In this document: in pieces, positions 27,948 to 37,008 of the stretch
How the letters are laid out: every line of letters begins with the position of its first letter
How positions within the stretch are numbered: the stretch's first letter is position 1
Assembly (NCBI GenBank): GCA_004298435.1
Contig: SCSF01000120.1
Location: forward strand, 1 to 46,852
DNA from: Beijerinckiaceae bacterium
Lineage (GTDB): Bacteria > Pseudomonadota > Alphaproteobacteria > Rhizobiales > Beijerinckiaceae
Length of the DNA: 46,852 nt
Direction of reading: 5' to 3'
Position numbers and translations under genes: made by a program
Notes under the pieces: generated by a model
What the model saw: only the letters and a program-made list of their open reading frames with translations
Databases searched by the model: none
What the model was told of the DNA's origin: nothing

Positions 27948-29081
27948 ATGGCAATGATGGAGCCCGCGAAGCGTCCGCCGCCGCCTTTTCCCTTGACCGT
28001 TCTCACCGGCTTTCTCGGAGCAGGCAAGACGACGCTGCTGAACCGGCTTCTGACGGAGCCGGCGCTCGCCAATACGCTCGTCATCATCAATGAGTTCGGA
28101 GAAATCGGCCTCGATCATCTTCTTGTCGAAAAGATCGATGGCGACATGGTCGTTATGACCTCGGGCTGCCTCTGCTGCACGGTGCGCGGCGATCTTTCCG
28201 CGACGCTCGAAGATCTGCTGCGTCGGCGCGACAACAATCGCATTGCGCCCTTCGACCGCGTCATTGTGGAAACGACGGGACTGGCGGATCCCGCGCCTGT
28301 GCTCCATACGCTGATGTACCATCCCTATCTGATGCTGAGATTCAGACTCGACGGAGTTGTAACGCTTGTTGACGCGCTCAACGGCGCGGCCATTCTCGAT
28401 CGTCATCCGGAAGCGGTGAAGCAGGCGGCCGTCGCAGACCGTCTCGTCATTACGAAGACGGATCTGATCGAGACCGAAGCTCTGCTGATCGAATTGCAGG
28501 AGCGGCTTTCGACGCTCAATCCGACCGCAGTGCAACTCATTGCGGCGCGCGGCGAGGCGACTGCCGACAGGCTGCTGAACGTCGGCCTCTACGATCCTGA
28601 CCACAAAATCCCCGATGTCCGGCGCTGGCTGAACGCGGAAGCCCTCGATAGCGGGCACGATCACGATCATCATGCGCATGCACACGACATCAATCGTCAC
28701 GACGCAAAAATTCGCGCCTTTGCTCTACGCCATACAGAACCGATGCGGCCGGCCGCTTTCGAGCTTTTTCTCGAATTGCTGCGGACGGCGCACGGCGCGC
28801 ATCTCTTGCGCGTGAAGGGGATCGTCGCGCTATCCGACGATCCGGCGCGCCCGCTCGTCATTCACGGCGTGCAACACATGTTTCATCCGCCGGCGCGGCT
28901 CGATGCGTGGCCAGATGAAGATCATACCACGCGCATCGTCTTCATTCTTTACGACATGGAGCCGAGCTTCGTCGAAGCGCTGTGGAATGGGTTTGCGAAC
29001 ATCGCGGCGCCGGATGCGCCGGATCGTGCGGCGCTGACGGAAAGTCCATTGAGTCCATCACAAGGTGGGCTGTTGGGATAA
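27948..29081 (+). CDS. CobW/COG0523-family metallochaperone GTPase
   Basis: COG0523 GTPases deliver metals such as zinc, cobalt or iron to client proteins. The 377-residue protein has the P-loop GFLGAGKT (21-28), the metal-binding CLCC (74-77), the base motif TKTD (169-172), a His-rich loop GHDHDHHAHAHDINRH (236-251) and a CobW C-terminal domain. Forty bases separate it from the carboxypeptidase gene on the same strand, so they are probably co-transcribed. The name CobW recalls cobalamin clusters, and cobS/cobT lie about 3 kb away, but zinc is an equally likely cargo. Confidence 0.94.
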   Translation: MAMMEPAKRPPPPFPLTVLTGFLGAGKTTLLNRLLTEPALANTLVIINEFGEIGLDHLLVEKIDGDMVVMTSGCLCCTVRGDLSATLEDLLRRRDNNRIAPFDRVIVETTGLADPAPVLHTLMYHPYLMLRFRLDGVVTLVDALNGAAILDRHPEAVKQAAVADRLVITKTDLIETEALLIELQERLSTLNPTAVQLIAARGEATADRLLNVGLYDPDHKIPDVRRWLNAEALDSGHDHDHHAHAHDINRHDAKIRAFALRHTEPMRPAAFELFLELLRTAHGAHLLRVKGIVALSDDPARPLVIHGVQHMFHPPARLDAWPDEDHTTRIVFILYDMEPSFVEALWNGFANIAAPDAPDRAALTESPLSPSQGGLLG

Positions 29082-29612
29082 TTAATTGCTCATATCGAGC
29101 GCCCAATAAACGAGATAACGCGTGCCTGGCGCATGCGCCAGAGCTATGCCGAGATGGCGCATTTTCGGCGCCAGCAGATTGGCGTTATGCGGCGGCGAAT
29201 GACGCCAGCCCCGCAGCGCGGCCGGCAAGGAAAAATAGCCGGCCGAAACATTCTCGACTGCCGTTGCGCGTGCAAGATTCGCCGCATCGAAACGCTGCGT
29301 CAAAGTCCCTGCGATCGTGTGGCTCAGCACGTTATGTGACGCCATCGCATTTGCCTGCGCCTGCGCAAGCCGTTGCAAGGTTGGATCGAACGTAACTGCG
29401 CTGAGGCCATGCGCCTCGCGATATCGCGAAATCATCATTGCCGCGATTTGCGGATCGACATGCGCCTCAGCCGCGGCGCGGGCGCGCGCAGACGGCGTCG
29501 TCGGCGCAACCGGCACAGGCGGCGGGACTGGCGGCCGCGCCTGTTCTGCGCAGGCAGCAAGCATCAGGCAAACGGCCAGCGCGGACAGGCTTGAAATGGA
29601 ACGATGCGTCAC
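29082..29612 (-). CDS. CAP-domain (SCP-like) lipoprotein
   Basis: The 176-residue protein has a lipoprotein signal (VCLMLAAC, lipid-modified Cys at about 21), a Pro-rich linker and a CAP domain. The domain carries MMISRYREAHGLSAVTFDP, LAQAQANAMASHNVLSHT, ATAVENVSAGY and WRHSPPHNANLLAPKMRHLG. Bacterial CAP proteins are exported, with roles mostly unknown. GTG 29612 has GGAAA upstream; a TTG at 29645 is possible. Its stop codon touches the stop codon of the convergent cobW-type gene with no base between. Confidence 0.9.
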   Translation of the reverse strand: MTHRSISSLSALAVCLMLAACAEQARPPVPPPVPVAPTTPSARARAAAEAHVDPQIAAMMISRYREAHGLSAVTFDPTLQRLAQAQANAMASHNVLSHTIAGTLTQRFDAANLARATAVENVSAGYFSLPAALRGWRHSPPHNANLLAPKMRHLGIALAHAPGTRYLVYWALDMSN

Positions 29613-29704
29613 GAAGAATTTCCGGCAGGACCTGGATGAAAGCAATGGGCGCGAGCGCCGCCGCGCGATGATCGGTGTTTACCGAGTTCGCGGCGGTTTG
29701 CCTA

Positions 29705-32209
29705 TTACGATTTCTTCCACGCCCGTTCGGGAGTCTCGTCCAGGCTTGCCCCTCCGACCACCCTGTCGAGAAGCGGTTCGAATCTTTCGAGGCCCGCCAG
29801 CGTCACGACGCTCGATGGCGGCGGCGCAGCAAAGAGACCTTCGGCCTTGAACCTGTGATAGATCTCGAAATTGAGATCGCTTTTGACTGTGCCAAGCGTC
29901 GATATGTCGGCGACGAAGCAATAGAGTTCAAAATTATAGGCGCTTGGGGTTATTCCTGCGAAGACCACCGTGGGCTCGGGCCGTGAAGAGACAAGCTTGT
30001 GACTTTTTGCGATTTCCAGAAGAATATTGCGGGCCTTTTCGGGATCGGCGGCTGCGTTCACCGGAATGGCGATCATAATGCGGCCGCTGCGATCGGTGCG
30101 GACAAAATTTTTGACGATGCCGGCGACGAGGTTTGAATTCGGCACGGCGACCACGGCGCAATCGAAAGTCTGGATTTCGGTGGAGCGGACATTGATCCGG
30201 CGCACCAGCCCTTCCTCGGAGCCGACGACGATCCAGTCACCGACACGGATCGCGCGCTCCCAAAGGAGGATGAGTCCCGAAACGAAATTATTGACGATCG
30301 ATTGCAGGCCGAAGCCGATGCCGACCGACAGAGCGCCAGCGACAATCGCAAGCTTCTCGAAATTCAGCCCCAGATAGGCGAGTGAAAAGCCGAGCGCCAG
30401 AATGAAACCGAGATAGCCGAAACTCGTCCTGACGGCGTTGCGCAAGCCGAGATCGAGCCGCGTATGCGGCAGGAAGCGGCTTTCGATCCAGCTCCCCACA
30501 GTCCGCGTCGTCGCAATGCCGATGACGAAGATCGCGACAGCAATAATGATGGAGGAAATCGAGACACTGATGTCGCCGACATGAAAGCCGAAGAAGGCAT
30601 CGTGAAAATAGGTCGGCAAATCGGTCGATTGAATGCCCCAGGGCGCCAGTATGAGCAAAAGAGCCGCGACGAAAATCGCGACGGTCGATGCACCGCTCAA
30701 AAGGATTGCGAACTGCTCGATCGAACCGGAGGAGAGACCGCTGCTGGCGTTCAGGGCGCGGCCGAAAGGCGTTGTCGGCTTCACGCCCACAGCAATGGCC
30801 TCCTCGACGAGCGTATGCGCCATCATCGCGACAAGTCCGACGAAGCCGACCCAGAGAACCTGAGCGACCAGGAAGCTCGCAAGGCCCAGGAAGCCTGCGG
30901 GCACTGCGACGAGGATCGCGACGGTGACGATCCAGAGAAGGATGCGCAGCGGTCCATACCAGTCACGCGTTGCGGTGACGCGCGGCCCGAGAACGGCCTC
31001 GGAATTGCAATCCTCGCCACCTCGCCATAAGGCGGCGGCGATAGCGATCGCGGCACAGAACGCCACAAGACCGTTCACGGCGCCCTGAAACATCCAGCCA
31101 GCGCCAATCGCATCGCAAAGCGCGTGAAGGACGTGGCCTGCCATCACGATTGCCGCGATCAGCACCATGGCCGCGCGCGTATGCGAATAACGCCCGTCGC
31201 GGAGCGTCAGGAGCCGCCAATCGGGGCTTGAAGGCGCAAGCACGCCGCGACCGAGACCCTCGGCGATCGCGACACCGAGAACAGAGAGCAACAGAACAAA
31301 AAACGGCCGGCGGAAGAAGGCATCGAAGACGCCGAAGGCGGCGCTCAGCCCGGCGATAACGACGAAAGGCAACAAGGCGCCAGCAGCCACGATGAAGACA
31401 ACCTTCCAGGCTTCGACGATCTTTCGGAACTGGTCCGCACTGACTCCCGTGTGATCGCGGCCCCGCCGCGCATACATCGAAACCGGCCAGTAAAGCCCGA
31501 AAGCAGCGAGCACCAGGATCCAGAAGAGAGGCGTTCGCCATCCGGGCAGCCGGCTGTTGACCTGCTTAAACCACTGGCCTGCCGCGGCCTGCGCCATTTC
31601 GAAATTATGCGGCGTCTCGGCAAGGACGTCGAACCAGCGGCCCGGCTCGACGATGCTCGGGCCGCGCCTGAAGAGGGAATGCGTGAAAGTCGCGTGCTGG
31701 TGCTTCGCAATCCTCGCGTTGATCTGTGTCACGCGCACTATCAGCAGCTTCGCTCTTTTGACGAGCGCATCAATCGCTTCGAATTCGCTTTGCTGCTGTT
31801 GACGCTCCTTGGTTATCTGCGCGCTTTCCGGCGGCGCCTTGGCTGCGGGCGCGGGGCCAAGCTGATCGAGCCTTGCTTTGACAGCCGCGAGTATGGTGTT
31901 GAGGCGATCGAGCGTCGTCTGCAATTTGGGCGTGAAGGGAGCGATCTTGTCGCGGAAAGCCTGCAAATCCTTCGGCGGAAGATCCCGGTTCTGGAATGCC
32001 GTCTCGATCTGCATCAGGGCCGAATCGATCTGGTCGAATTGCCGCGAGGTCCTGGATTCCAGAGCGAGCGCGGGAGAAGGCGTTGCTGGCGCTGCGTTTG
32101 GCGCATTGGAGGCCGGAGCCGGCGCGGCAACGGCAAAAGCCGCACTCGTGAGAAGCGCGAGGATTATGACAAATCTGCATGCGGGCATGACGCGGGCCAG
32201 CAGTCTCAC
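29705..32209 (-). CDS. Large mechanosensitive ion channel (MscS family, DUF3772)
   Basis: The 834-residue protein has a signal peptide and a periplasmic helical region resembling DUF3772 (to about residue 210). About ten or more membrane segments follow, then a C-terminal MscS core with LAIVAGALSVGIGFGLQSIV and NNFVSGLILLWERAIRVGDW, the pore-lining and beta-domain signature. Channels of this class open under membrane tension and release solutes on osmotic downshift. GTG 32209 has GGAGATGAG upstream; ATG 32188 is the alternative. Confidence 0.92.
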   Translation of the reverse strand: MRLLARVMPACRFVIILALLTSAAFAVAAPAPASNAPNAAPATPSPALALESRTSRQFDQIDSALMQIETAFQNRDLPPKDLQAFRDKIAPFTPKLQTTLDRLNTILAAVKARLDQLGPAPAAKAPPESAQITKERQQQQSEFEAIDALVKRAKLLIVRVTQINARIAKHQHATFTHSLFRRGPSIVEPGRWFDVLAETPHNFEMAQAAAGQWFKQVNSRLPGWRTPLFWILVLAAFGLYWPVSMYARRGRDHTGVSADQFRKIVEAWKVVFIVAAGALLPFVVIAGLSAAFGVFDAFFRRPFFVLLLSVLGVAIAEGLGRGVLAPSSPDWRLLTLRDGRYSHTRAAMVLIAAIVMAGHVLHALCDAIGAGWMFQGAVNGLVAFCAAIAIAAALWRGGEDCNSEAVLGPRVTATRDWYGPLRILLWIVTVAILVAVPAGFLGLASFLVAQVLWVGFVGLVAMMAHTLVEEAIAVGVKPTTPFGRALNASSGLSSGSIEQFAILLSGASTVAIFVAALLLILAPWGIQSTDLPTYFHDAFFGFHVGDISVSISSIIIAVAIFVIGIATTRTVGSWIESRFLPHTRLDLGLRNAVRTSFGYLGFILALGFSLAYLGLNFEKLAIVAGALSVGIGFGLQSIVNNFVSGLILLWERAIRVGDWIVVGSEEGLVRRINVRSTEIQTFDCAVVAVPNSNLVAGIVKNFVRTDRSGRIMIAIPVNAAADPEKARNILLEIAKSHKLVSSRPEPTVVFAGITPSAYNFELYCFVADISTLGTVKSDLNFEIYHRFKAEGLFAAPPPSSVVTLAGLERFEPLLDRVVGGASLDETPERAWKKS

Positions 32210-32242
32210 GGTCTCATCTCCTGTCGCTCAACGTGTCTCGAT

Positions 32243-33373
32243 TCAGAACGCGCGCGGCGGCGGCGGATAATCGTGAATCGCACCAGAAAAATCCTCGACT
32301 CGCAAACCTTCGGCGGCATCGCTGACAAAGTCCGGACCAAGCGGCACCTTTCCGAAGCCCCCCGGAATATCGAGGACATATTGCGGCTGGCAAAGGCCGG
32401 AAAGATGGCCGCGCAACTGCTTTACGAGCGCGCGTCCCTCCGCGACCGAAAGCCTGAAATGGCTTGTGCCGCGCGCGAGATCCGGATGGTGCAGATAATA
32501 GGGCTTGATACGGGCAGCGACAAAACTGCGCATCAATTCCGCAAGCACTTCCACAGTGTCGTTGACGCCGCGCAGAAGCACGCTCTGGGAAAGCATCGGA
32601 ATTCCGGCATCGATCAGCCTGGCGCAAGCGGCGAGCGCCTGCGGCGTCAATTCACGCGGATGATTGGCGTGGACCGCGACATAAACGCTCTGACGCGCGC
32701 TACGCAGGACATCCACCAGTGCATTGGTGACGAGCGACGGCTCGGCGACAGGCACGCGCGTATGAACGCGCAGAACTTTCACATGATCGATTGCGGCAAG
32801 ACGCGCCACGACATCGGCAAGGCGGCGCGGCGAAAGAAGAAAGGGATCGCCGCCGGTCAGTATGACTTCGAAAATCTCGTCATGTTCCGCAATATAGGCG
32901 AAAGCTGCGGCGACCGCTTCAGCGGAGAGAGTCGCATCCTTGCCAGGGCCGATCATTTCGCGGCGGAAGCAGAAGCGGCAATAGACCGGGCAGACGTTGA
33001 TGAGCTTCAACAGCACGCGGTCGCGATGGCGATGGACCAGACCTTCGAGCGGGCTGCGCACGGCATCTCCGATCGGATCGCCGAGTTCCTCGGGAAGCAC
33101 GGTGAGTTCCGCAGCGTCAGGCAGAAACTGCCGGGCGATAGGGTCGGCCGGGTCGCCTGGATCGATCAGCGCTGCAAGCGGCCGGCTGAGGCCGACGGCA
33201 AATGTTCCGGCAAGTTTTGCGAGAGTCTCCCGCTCTTCGGGCGCAGCAAGGCCCGCTGCAATGAGATCCTCCGCCGAGCGCAAGGACGCGGCGTCCGGCT
33301 CATTTGCCGGGCCTGTGGATTCCAGAACATCTTTCTCGAAGATTCCCAGTCCGGAGGTCTCCCTCTTGTTCAT
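32243..33373 (-). CDS. epmB: EF-P (R)-beta-lysine-forming lysine 2,3-aminomutase EpmB
   Basis: EpmB is a radical-SAM aminomutase that converts (S)-alpha-lysine to (R)-beta-lysine for EF-P modification. The 376-residue protein has the cluster motif CPVYCRFC (128-135), TGGDPFLL and the PLP-lysine region DIPGGFGK. It could instead be a catabolic KamA, but that enzyme is longer, and adjacency to epmA and efp makes EpmB the better call. Its ATG overlaps the epmA stop by four bases. Confidence 0.93.
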   Translation of the reverse strand: MNKRETSGLGIFEKDVLESTGPANEPDAASLRSAEDLIAAGLAAPEERETLAKLAGTFAVGLSRPLAALIDPGDPADPIARQFLPDAAELTVLPEELGDPIGDAVRSPLEGLVHRHRDRVLLKLINVCPVYCRFCFRREMIGPGKDATLSAEAVAAAFAYIAEHDEIFEVILTGGDPFLLSPRRLADVVARLAAIDHVKVLRVHTRVPVAEPSLVTNALVDVLRSARQSVYVAVHANHPRELTPQALAACARLIDAGIPMLSQSVLLRGVNDTVEVLAELMRSFVAARIKPYYLHHPDLARGTSHFRLSVAEGRALVKQLRGHLSGLCQPQYVLDIPGGFGKVPLGPDFVSDAAEGLRVEDFSGAIHDYPPPPRAF

Positions 33374-34422
33374 ATGCGTGAACCTGCCTCTGCAATGGGC
33401 GTCCAGATAACTTGCTCGATGTGGTCTGCGCCGGTCGCCAGCATCACGAGACGATCGAAGCCGAGCGCAATGCCGCTGGCTTGCGGCATCTCTTCCAGAG
33501 CCTCGAGAAAGTCGGCATCAATCGGATAGCTTTCGCCATAGATGCGCTGGCGTTCCGCCATCTCCGTCTCGAAACGGCGGCGCTGCTCGGCAGCATCCGT
33601 CAATTCACCGAATCCATTCGCGAGTTCGATCCCGCAGACATAAAGCTCGAAGCGTTCGGCAAAGCGCCTGTCCTCCTGCAACCGTGCAAGTGCGGCCTCC
33701 TGCGCCGGATAGTCGACGAGCAGAGTGGCGCGACCAAGGCCAAGATGCGGCTCGACTTTCTCTGACAGAATCTTGCTGAAGATATCCGACCAGCTATCGT
33801 CTTCGACGATCCGCAGGCCGATCGCTTTCGCCTGCACGGCGAGCGCAGCCACATCGCATCCATTGGCGTCATAGGTCGCAAGAAGATCGATTCCCGCATA
33901 GCGGCGAAACGCTTCGGAGACGGACAGAATTTCCGGCGCCGCGAAAGGATCTGCGCTCGCCTCGCGAAAGGCGAAATGCGTCAGGCCCACAGTTTTCGCG
34001 GCAAGGGTGAGGAGGCCCATGCAATCCTCAAAAAGCTGCTGATAGGGCGCCCCGGCGCGATACCATTCCAGCATGGTGAATTCGGGATGATGCAGCGGAC
34101 CACGCTCCCGGTTGCGGAAAACATGGGAGAGGCAGAACAGGCGCTGCTCGCCAGCGGCAAGCAGCTTTTTCTCAGCAAATTCCGGCGAAGTGTGGAGAAA
34201 AAGCCGCGTCGCGCCGCCGTCCGGCGCAACGAGCTCCGTCGCGAAGGCGGAAATATGCGCTTCATTGCCGGGGGAGAACTGGAGGATGGCGGGATCGACT
34301 TCGACGAAATCCCGGGCCTCGAAAAATCCCCGCACCGCTTGCATCAGGGCGGCCCGTTGCCTCAAAAAGCCCTGCCGCCGGGCATGAACAGAGGCGTGCC
34401 ACCAGAAAGAGGGCTTGCTCAT
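33370..34422 (-). CDS. epmA: EF-P lysine aminoacylase EpmA (GenX/PoxA)
   Basis: EpmA is a lysyl-tRNA synthetase paralog without the anticodon-binding domain. It attaches beta-lysine to EF-P. The 350-residue protein is class II type, with FLHTSPEF, CLSHVFRNRERGPLHHPEFT then MLEWYRA, and motif 3 ASGIALGFDRLVML. The start is ATG 34422 (MSKPSFWW). Its stop overlaps the epmB start, and efp is divergent 210 bases away. Confidence 0.95.
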   Translation of the reverse strand: MSKPSFWWHASVHARRQGFLRQRAALMQAVRGFFEARDFVEVDPAILQFSPGNEAHISAFATELVAPDGGATRLFLHTSPEFAEKKLLAAGEQRLFCLSHVFRNRERGPLHHPEFTMLEWYRAGAPYQQLFEDCMGLLTLAAKTVGLTHFAFREASADPFAAPEILSVSEAFRRYAGIDLLATYDANGCDVAALAVQAKAIGLRIVEDDSWSDIFSKILSEKVEPHLGLGRATLLVDYPAQEAALARLQEDRRFAERFELYVCGIELANGFGELTDAAEQRRRFETEMAERQRIYGESYPIDADFLEALEEMPQASGIALGFDRLVMLATGADHIEQVIWTPIAEAGSRI

Positions 34423-34632
34423 TTTCTCATTTCGCTCGAAAACCCCCGGCAAATCACCGTTCAACCGCACCCCATCGATGTGACGGGGTCCTTCGCCGCT
34501 TGCGCGCGCGCTGTCATCAGAAACCGTAACCGCCTTAATTCAACGGCTTAGAACATATCCGGACCAGCAAAGTCCATCATTGTCCAGACGACGCCGGGCA
34601 TAACCCGGCGGCGCACTACACAGGAATCCGTC

Positions 34633-35202
34633 GTGAAAGTCATCGCCAGCTCAATTCGCAAGGGCAACATCATCGAAAAGGAAGACGGCCAGCTCTACGT
34701 CGTCCTGAGCTTTGAAAGTTTCCATCCCGGCAAAGGAACGCCGACGACGCAGATCGACATGCGCCGTCTTTCCGACGGCGTGAAGGTTTCGGATCGTTAC
34801 AAGACGACAGAACAGGTCGAGCGCGCTTATGTCGAGGATATGAATTACAGCTATCTTTATCAGGATGGCGATGGCTATACGTTTATGAATTCAGATACTT
34901 ACGACCAAATTACCGTCCCTGCCGACGTCATCGGCGGCCAGGCCGTATGGTTGCAGGAAGGCATGAGCTGCATTCTCTCCATTTTCAATGGCATTGCGGT
35001 GGCGATCCAGTTGCCGGCGCGTGTCACGCTCGAAATCACGGAAACCGAGCCCGCGATGAAGGGCCAGACGGCGTCATCCTCCTACAAGCCGGCAAAGCTC
35101 ACCAACGGCCAGCGCGTCATGGTGCCTCCACATATTTCTCCCGGCACGCGCATCATCGTGCAGACGGAAGACGGCGCCTACGTCGAACGCGCAAAGGACT
35201 GA
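34633..35202 (+). CDS. efp: Elongation factor P
   Basis: EF-P relieves ribosome stalling at polyproline stretches. The 189-residue protein has the three-barrel build with Lys34 at the tip of the loop [11 protein letters not shown], which is the beta-lysylation site of the EpmA/EpmB type, not the rhamnosylated arginine type. It ends with the C-terminal signature [20 protein letters not shown]. The start is GTG 34633 with AGGA eight bases upstream. The modification enzymes are encoded divergently next to it. Confidence 0.97.
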   Translation: MKVIASSIRKGNIIEKEDGQLYVVLSFESFHPGKGTPTTQIDMRRLSDGVKVSDRYKTTEQVERAYVEDMNYSYLYQDGDGYTFMNSDTYDQITVPADVIGGQAVWLQEGMSCILSIFNGIAVAIQLPARVTLEITETEPAMKGQTASSSYKPAKLTNGQRVMVPPHISPGTRIIVQTEDGAYVERAKD

Positions 35203-35254
35203 GCGACAGGAATCTTCAGGAGAGTCCGGCGCAAAGCCTTGCTTCAGCAACAAA

Positions 35255-35278
35255 GAGGGCGGCTCAAGCGCCGCCCTC
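35255..35278. terminator. Hairpin after efp, possibly bidirectional
   Basis: GAGGGCGGC (35255-35263) pairs with GCCGCCCTC (35270-35278) around TCAAGC. On the minus strand TTTGTT follows, which suits the small gene at 35301-35546. On the plus strand there is no T run. Confidence 0.6.
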
Positions 35279-35300
35279 CAATAAGTCGAAGATCCGCCGG

Positions 35301-35546
35301 TCAATGGTCTTTCGACGCCAACGCTTCAATCAGGTTTCGCAGCGCCGGCGGCTCGTCGCTGGCTGGCGCGAGAGGATAGATAAGGCGCAGCCGCCTTCCA
35401 ACGATCTGCGCAAGCGTGGCAGAACGCCCTTCGACAAAAATTTCGCCGGGTTCCAGACTCTGCCCCGTGCTCGCCGGCTTCCAACCGCGAGGCAATGTTT
35501 CATCTCGGCCCATACCAGTTCTTTCGACCGCAGCTTTCGATTGCAT
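35301..35546 (-). CDS. Small hypothetical protein, 81 aa
   Basis: The 81-residue frame (or 70 from ATG 35513) has a plausible protein composition. It ends SDEPPALRNLIEALASKDH, with a central SLEPGEIFVEGRSATLAQIV. No domain was recognised. It lies convergent to efp, sharing the hairpin at 35255-35278, and is followed by about 150 bases with no gene before dnaQ. Neither start has a strong ribosome-binding site. Confidence 0.5.
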   Translation of the reverse strand: MQSKAAVERTGMGRDETLPRGWKPASTGQSLEPGEIFVEGRSATLAQIVGRRLRLIYPLAPASDEPPALRNLIEALASKDH

Positions 35547-35696
35547 TTGCGGACACGCATCTCAGGTGTCCCAAGGTTAATTCTTCTGAACCTAAAACAT
35601 GATACGGCCATATTTGTTCCGCCGATTCCCAAGAACTTGTAGAAGCGGAGCAGCAATGCGCTGCATATGGCACCTTTGTACGTCGGGCCGCTCGAC

Positions 35697-36392
35697 TCAG
35701 GTTGGGCTCGCAAAATAGCGTTGCCACAGTGTCTTTTCGCCGAGCGCCTCGATAAAGGCAGCATGAGCCGCAAGCTCCGCGGCTATCAGACGCGGTGCAA
35801 GCTTGCGCTCGCTGCTGTGCAATTGCACCGCCCGCGCCGGCATGTGCTGCATTGCCGCCGGATCAAGCGACAGGGTCGTTTGCCGCCCACCGAGCAGTTC
35901 GGCGTAAACTTCAGCGAGGATTTCGGCATCGAGCAGCGCCCCATGCTTGCTGCGGCGGCTGAGATCGATGCCATAGCGCTGGCATAGCGCATCGAGACTG
36001 TTGCCCGCGCCGGGATAGCGGCGGCGCGCGAGCGTCAGCGTATCGATCACCCGGTCGGCGGCGATGCTCGCGAAGCCATGCCTGAGGAGTTCGGCGTTGA
36101 TGAAGCGCATGTCGAACTCGGCGTTGTGCGCAATGAGAGGCGCATCGCCAAGGAAATCCAGCATAGCCTCGGCTATCTCGGAGAATTTCGGTTTGTCCGC
36201 GAGAAACTCCGCCGAAATGCCGTGAACGCGAAAAGCTTCCTCAGGCATGTCGCGTTCCGGATCGAGATAGACGTGATAGGTCTGCCCGCTCGGGATCCTG
36301 TTGAAGAGTTCGACGCAGCCAATTTCGACGATGCGGTGACCGGAGGCCGGATCGAGTCCCGTCGTTTCCGTATCGAGAACGATTTCGCGCAT
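35697..36392 (-). CDS. dnaQ: DNA polymerase III subunit epsilon
   Basis: DnaQ is the 3'-5' proofreading exonuclease of the replicative polymerase. The 231-residue protein has the three DEDDh exonuclease motifs: EIVLDTETTGLDP (Asp7, Glu9), AHNAEFDMRFINAEL, and SKHGALLDAEILAEVYAELL. Its place downstream of coaE, in the run facing the predicted origin, is conserved in this order. Confidence 0.97.
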   Translation of the reverse strand: MREIVLDTETTGLDPASGHRIVEIGCVELFNRIPSGQTYHVYLDPERDMPEEAFRVHGISAEFLADKPKFSEIAEAMLDFLGDAPLIAHNAEFDMRFINAELLRHGFASIAADRVIDTLTLARRRYPGAGNSLDALCQRYGIDLSRRSKHGALLDAEILAEVYAELLGGRQTTLSLDPAAMQHMPARAVQLHSSERKLAPRLIAAELAAHAAFIEALGEKTLWQRYFASPT

Positions 36393-36423
36393 TAGAACCT
36401 TCGGATTGTTTTGTGAAACCTTT

Positions 36424-37008
36424 TCAGCGGCCGTCTAGCCGATCCAGCAATTGGCTTATCTGGCGCTCCGCTTCGGTGAGCCCCTTGCTGGTGTCGAGAA
36501 TGAAGTCGGCGCGCCGGCGCTTTTCCGCATCCGGCATCTGCTTTGCGAGTATTGCCGCAAGCTTCTGCGGCGTCATCCCTTCGCGCGCAGCGATACGTTC
36601 CTTTTGCACCGCTTCTGGAGCCGTCACCAACAGAACGGCATCGACATCGGCTTCAGCTTTGGTTTCATAAAGAAGCGGAATATCGACGACGACGATCCGA
36701 TCGCCACGCGCTCTCGCCTCATCGATAAAGGCGGCGCGAGAGGCGCGCACCAGCGGATGAACAATGGTTTCGAGCCGCTTGATCGCATCGGGATCGGCCA
36801 GAACATGCGCCGCGAGCAGCTTGCGATCGACGCAACCGTTGCGCACTGTGCCGGGGAAGGCAGCCTCAACCAGCGGCGCCGCCTCGCCGCGATAAAGCGC
36901 ATGAACCGTCGCATCGGAATCATGCACGGCAATCCCAAGACGGCGAAAGATCTCGGCCGTCGTCGATTTTCCCATGCCGATTGAGCCTGTGAGGCCGAGA
37001 ACAAACAT
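36424..37008 (-). CDS. coaE: Dephospho-CoA kinase
   Basis: CoaE phosphorylates the ribose of dephospho-CoA, the last step of CoA synthesis. From ATG 37008 (MFVLGLTGSIGMGKST) it has 194 residues with a P-loop at 8-16, DSDATVHALY, VDIPLLYE and a C-terminal LID-like RRADFILDTSKG. The start shares one base with the aroE stop (TGATG), so the two are likely coupled. The frame is open 100 codons upstream only because it runs antiparallel-like through aroE in another frame. Confidence 0.96.
   Translation of the reverse strand: MFVLGLTGSIGMGKSTTAEIFRRLGIAVHDSDATVHALYRGEAAPLVEAAFPGTVRNGCVDRKLLAAHVLADPDAIKRLETIVHPLVRASRAAFIDEARARGDRIVVVDIPLLYETKAEADVDAVLLVTAPEAVQKERIAAREGMTPQKLAAILAKQMPDAEKRRRADFILDTSKGLTEAERQISQLLDRLDGR

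Noticed and set aside
27189-28700. A 503-residue open frame opposite the carboxypeptidase and CobW-type genes
   Set aside because: It covers both genes and their gap; no motif was found.
31451-33529. A 692-residue open frame opposite the MscS channel and epmB
   Set aside because: It spans two real genes on the other strand and has typical shadow composition.
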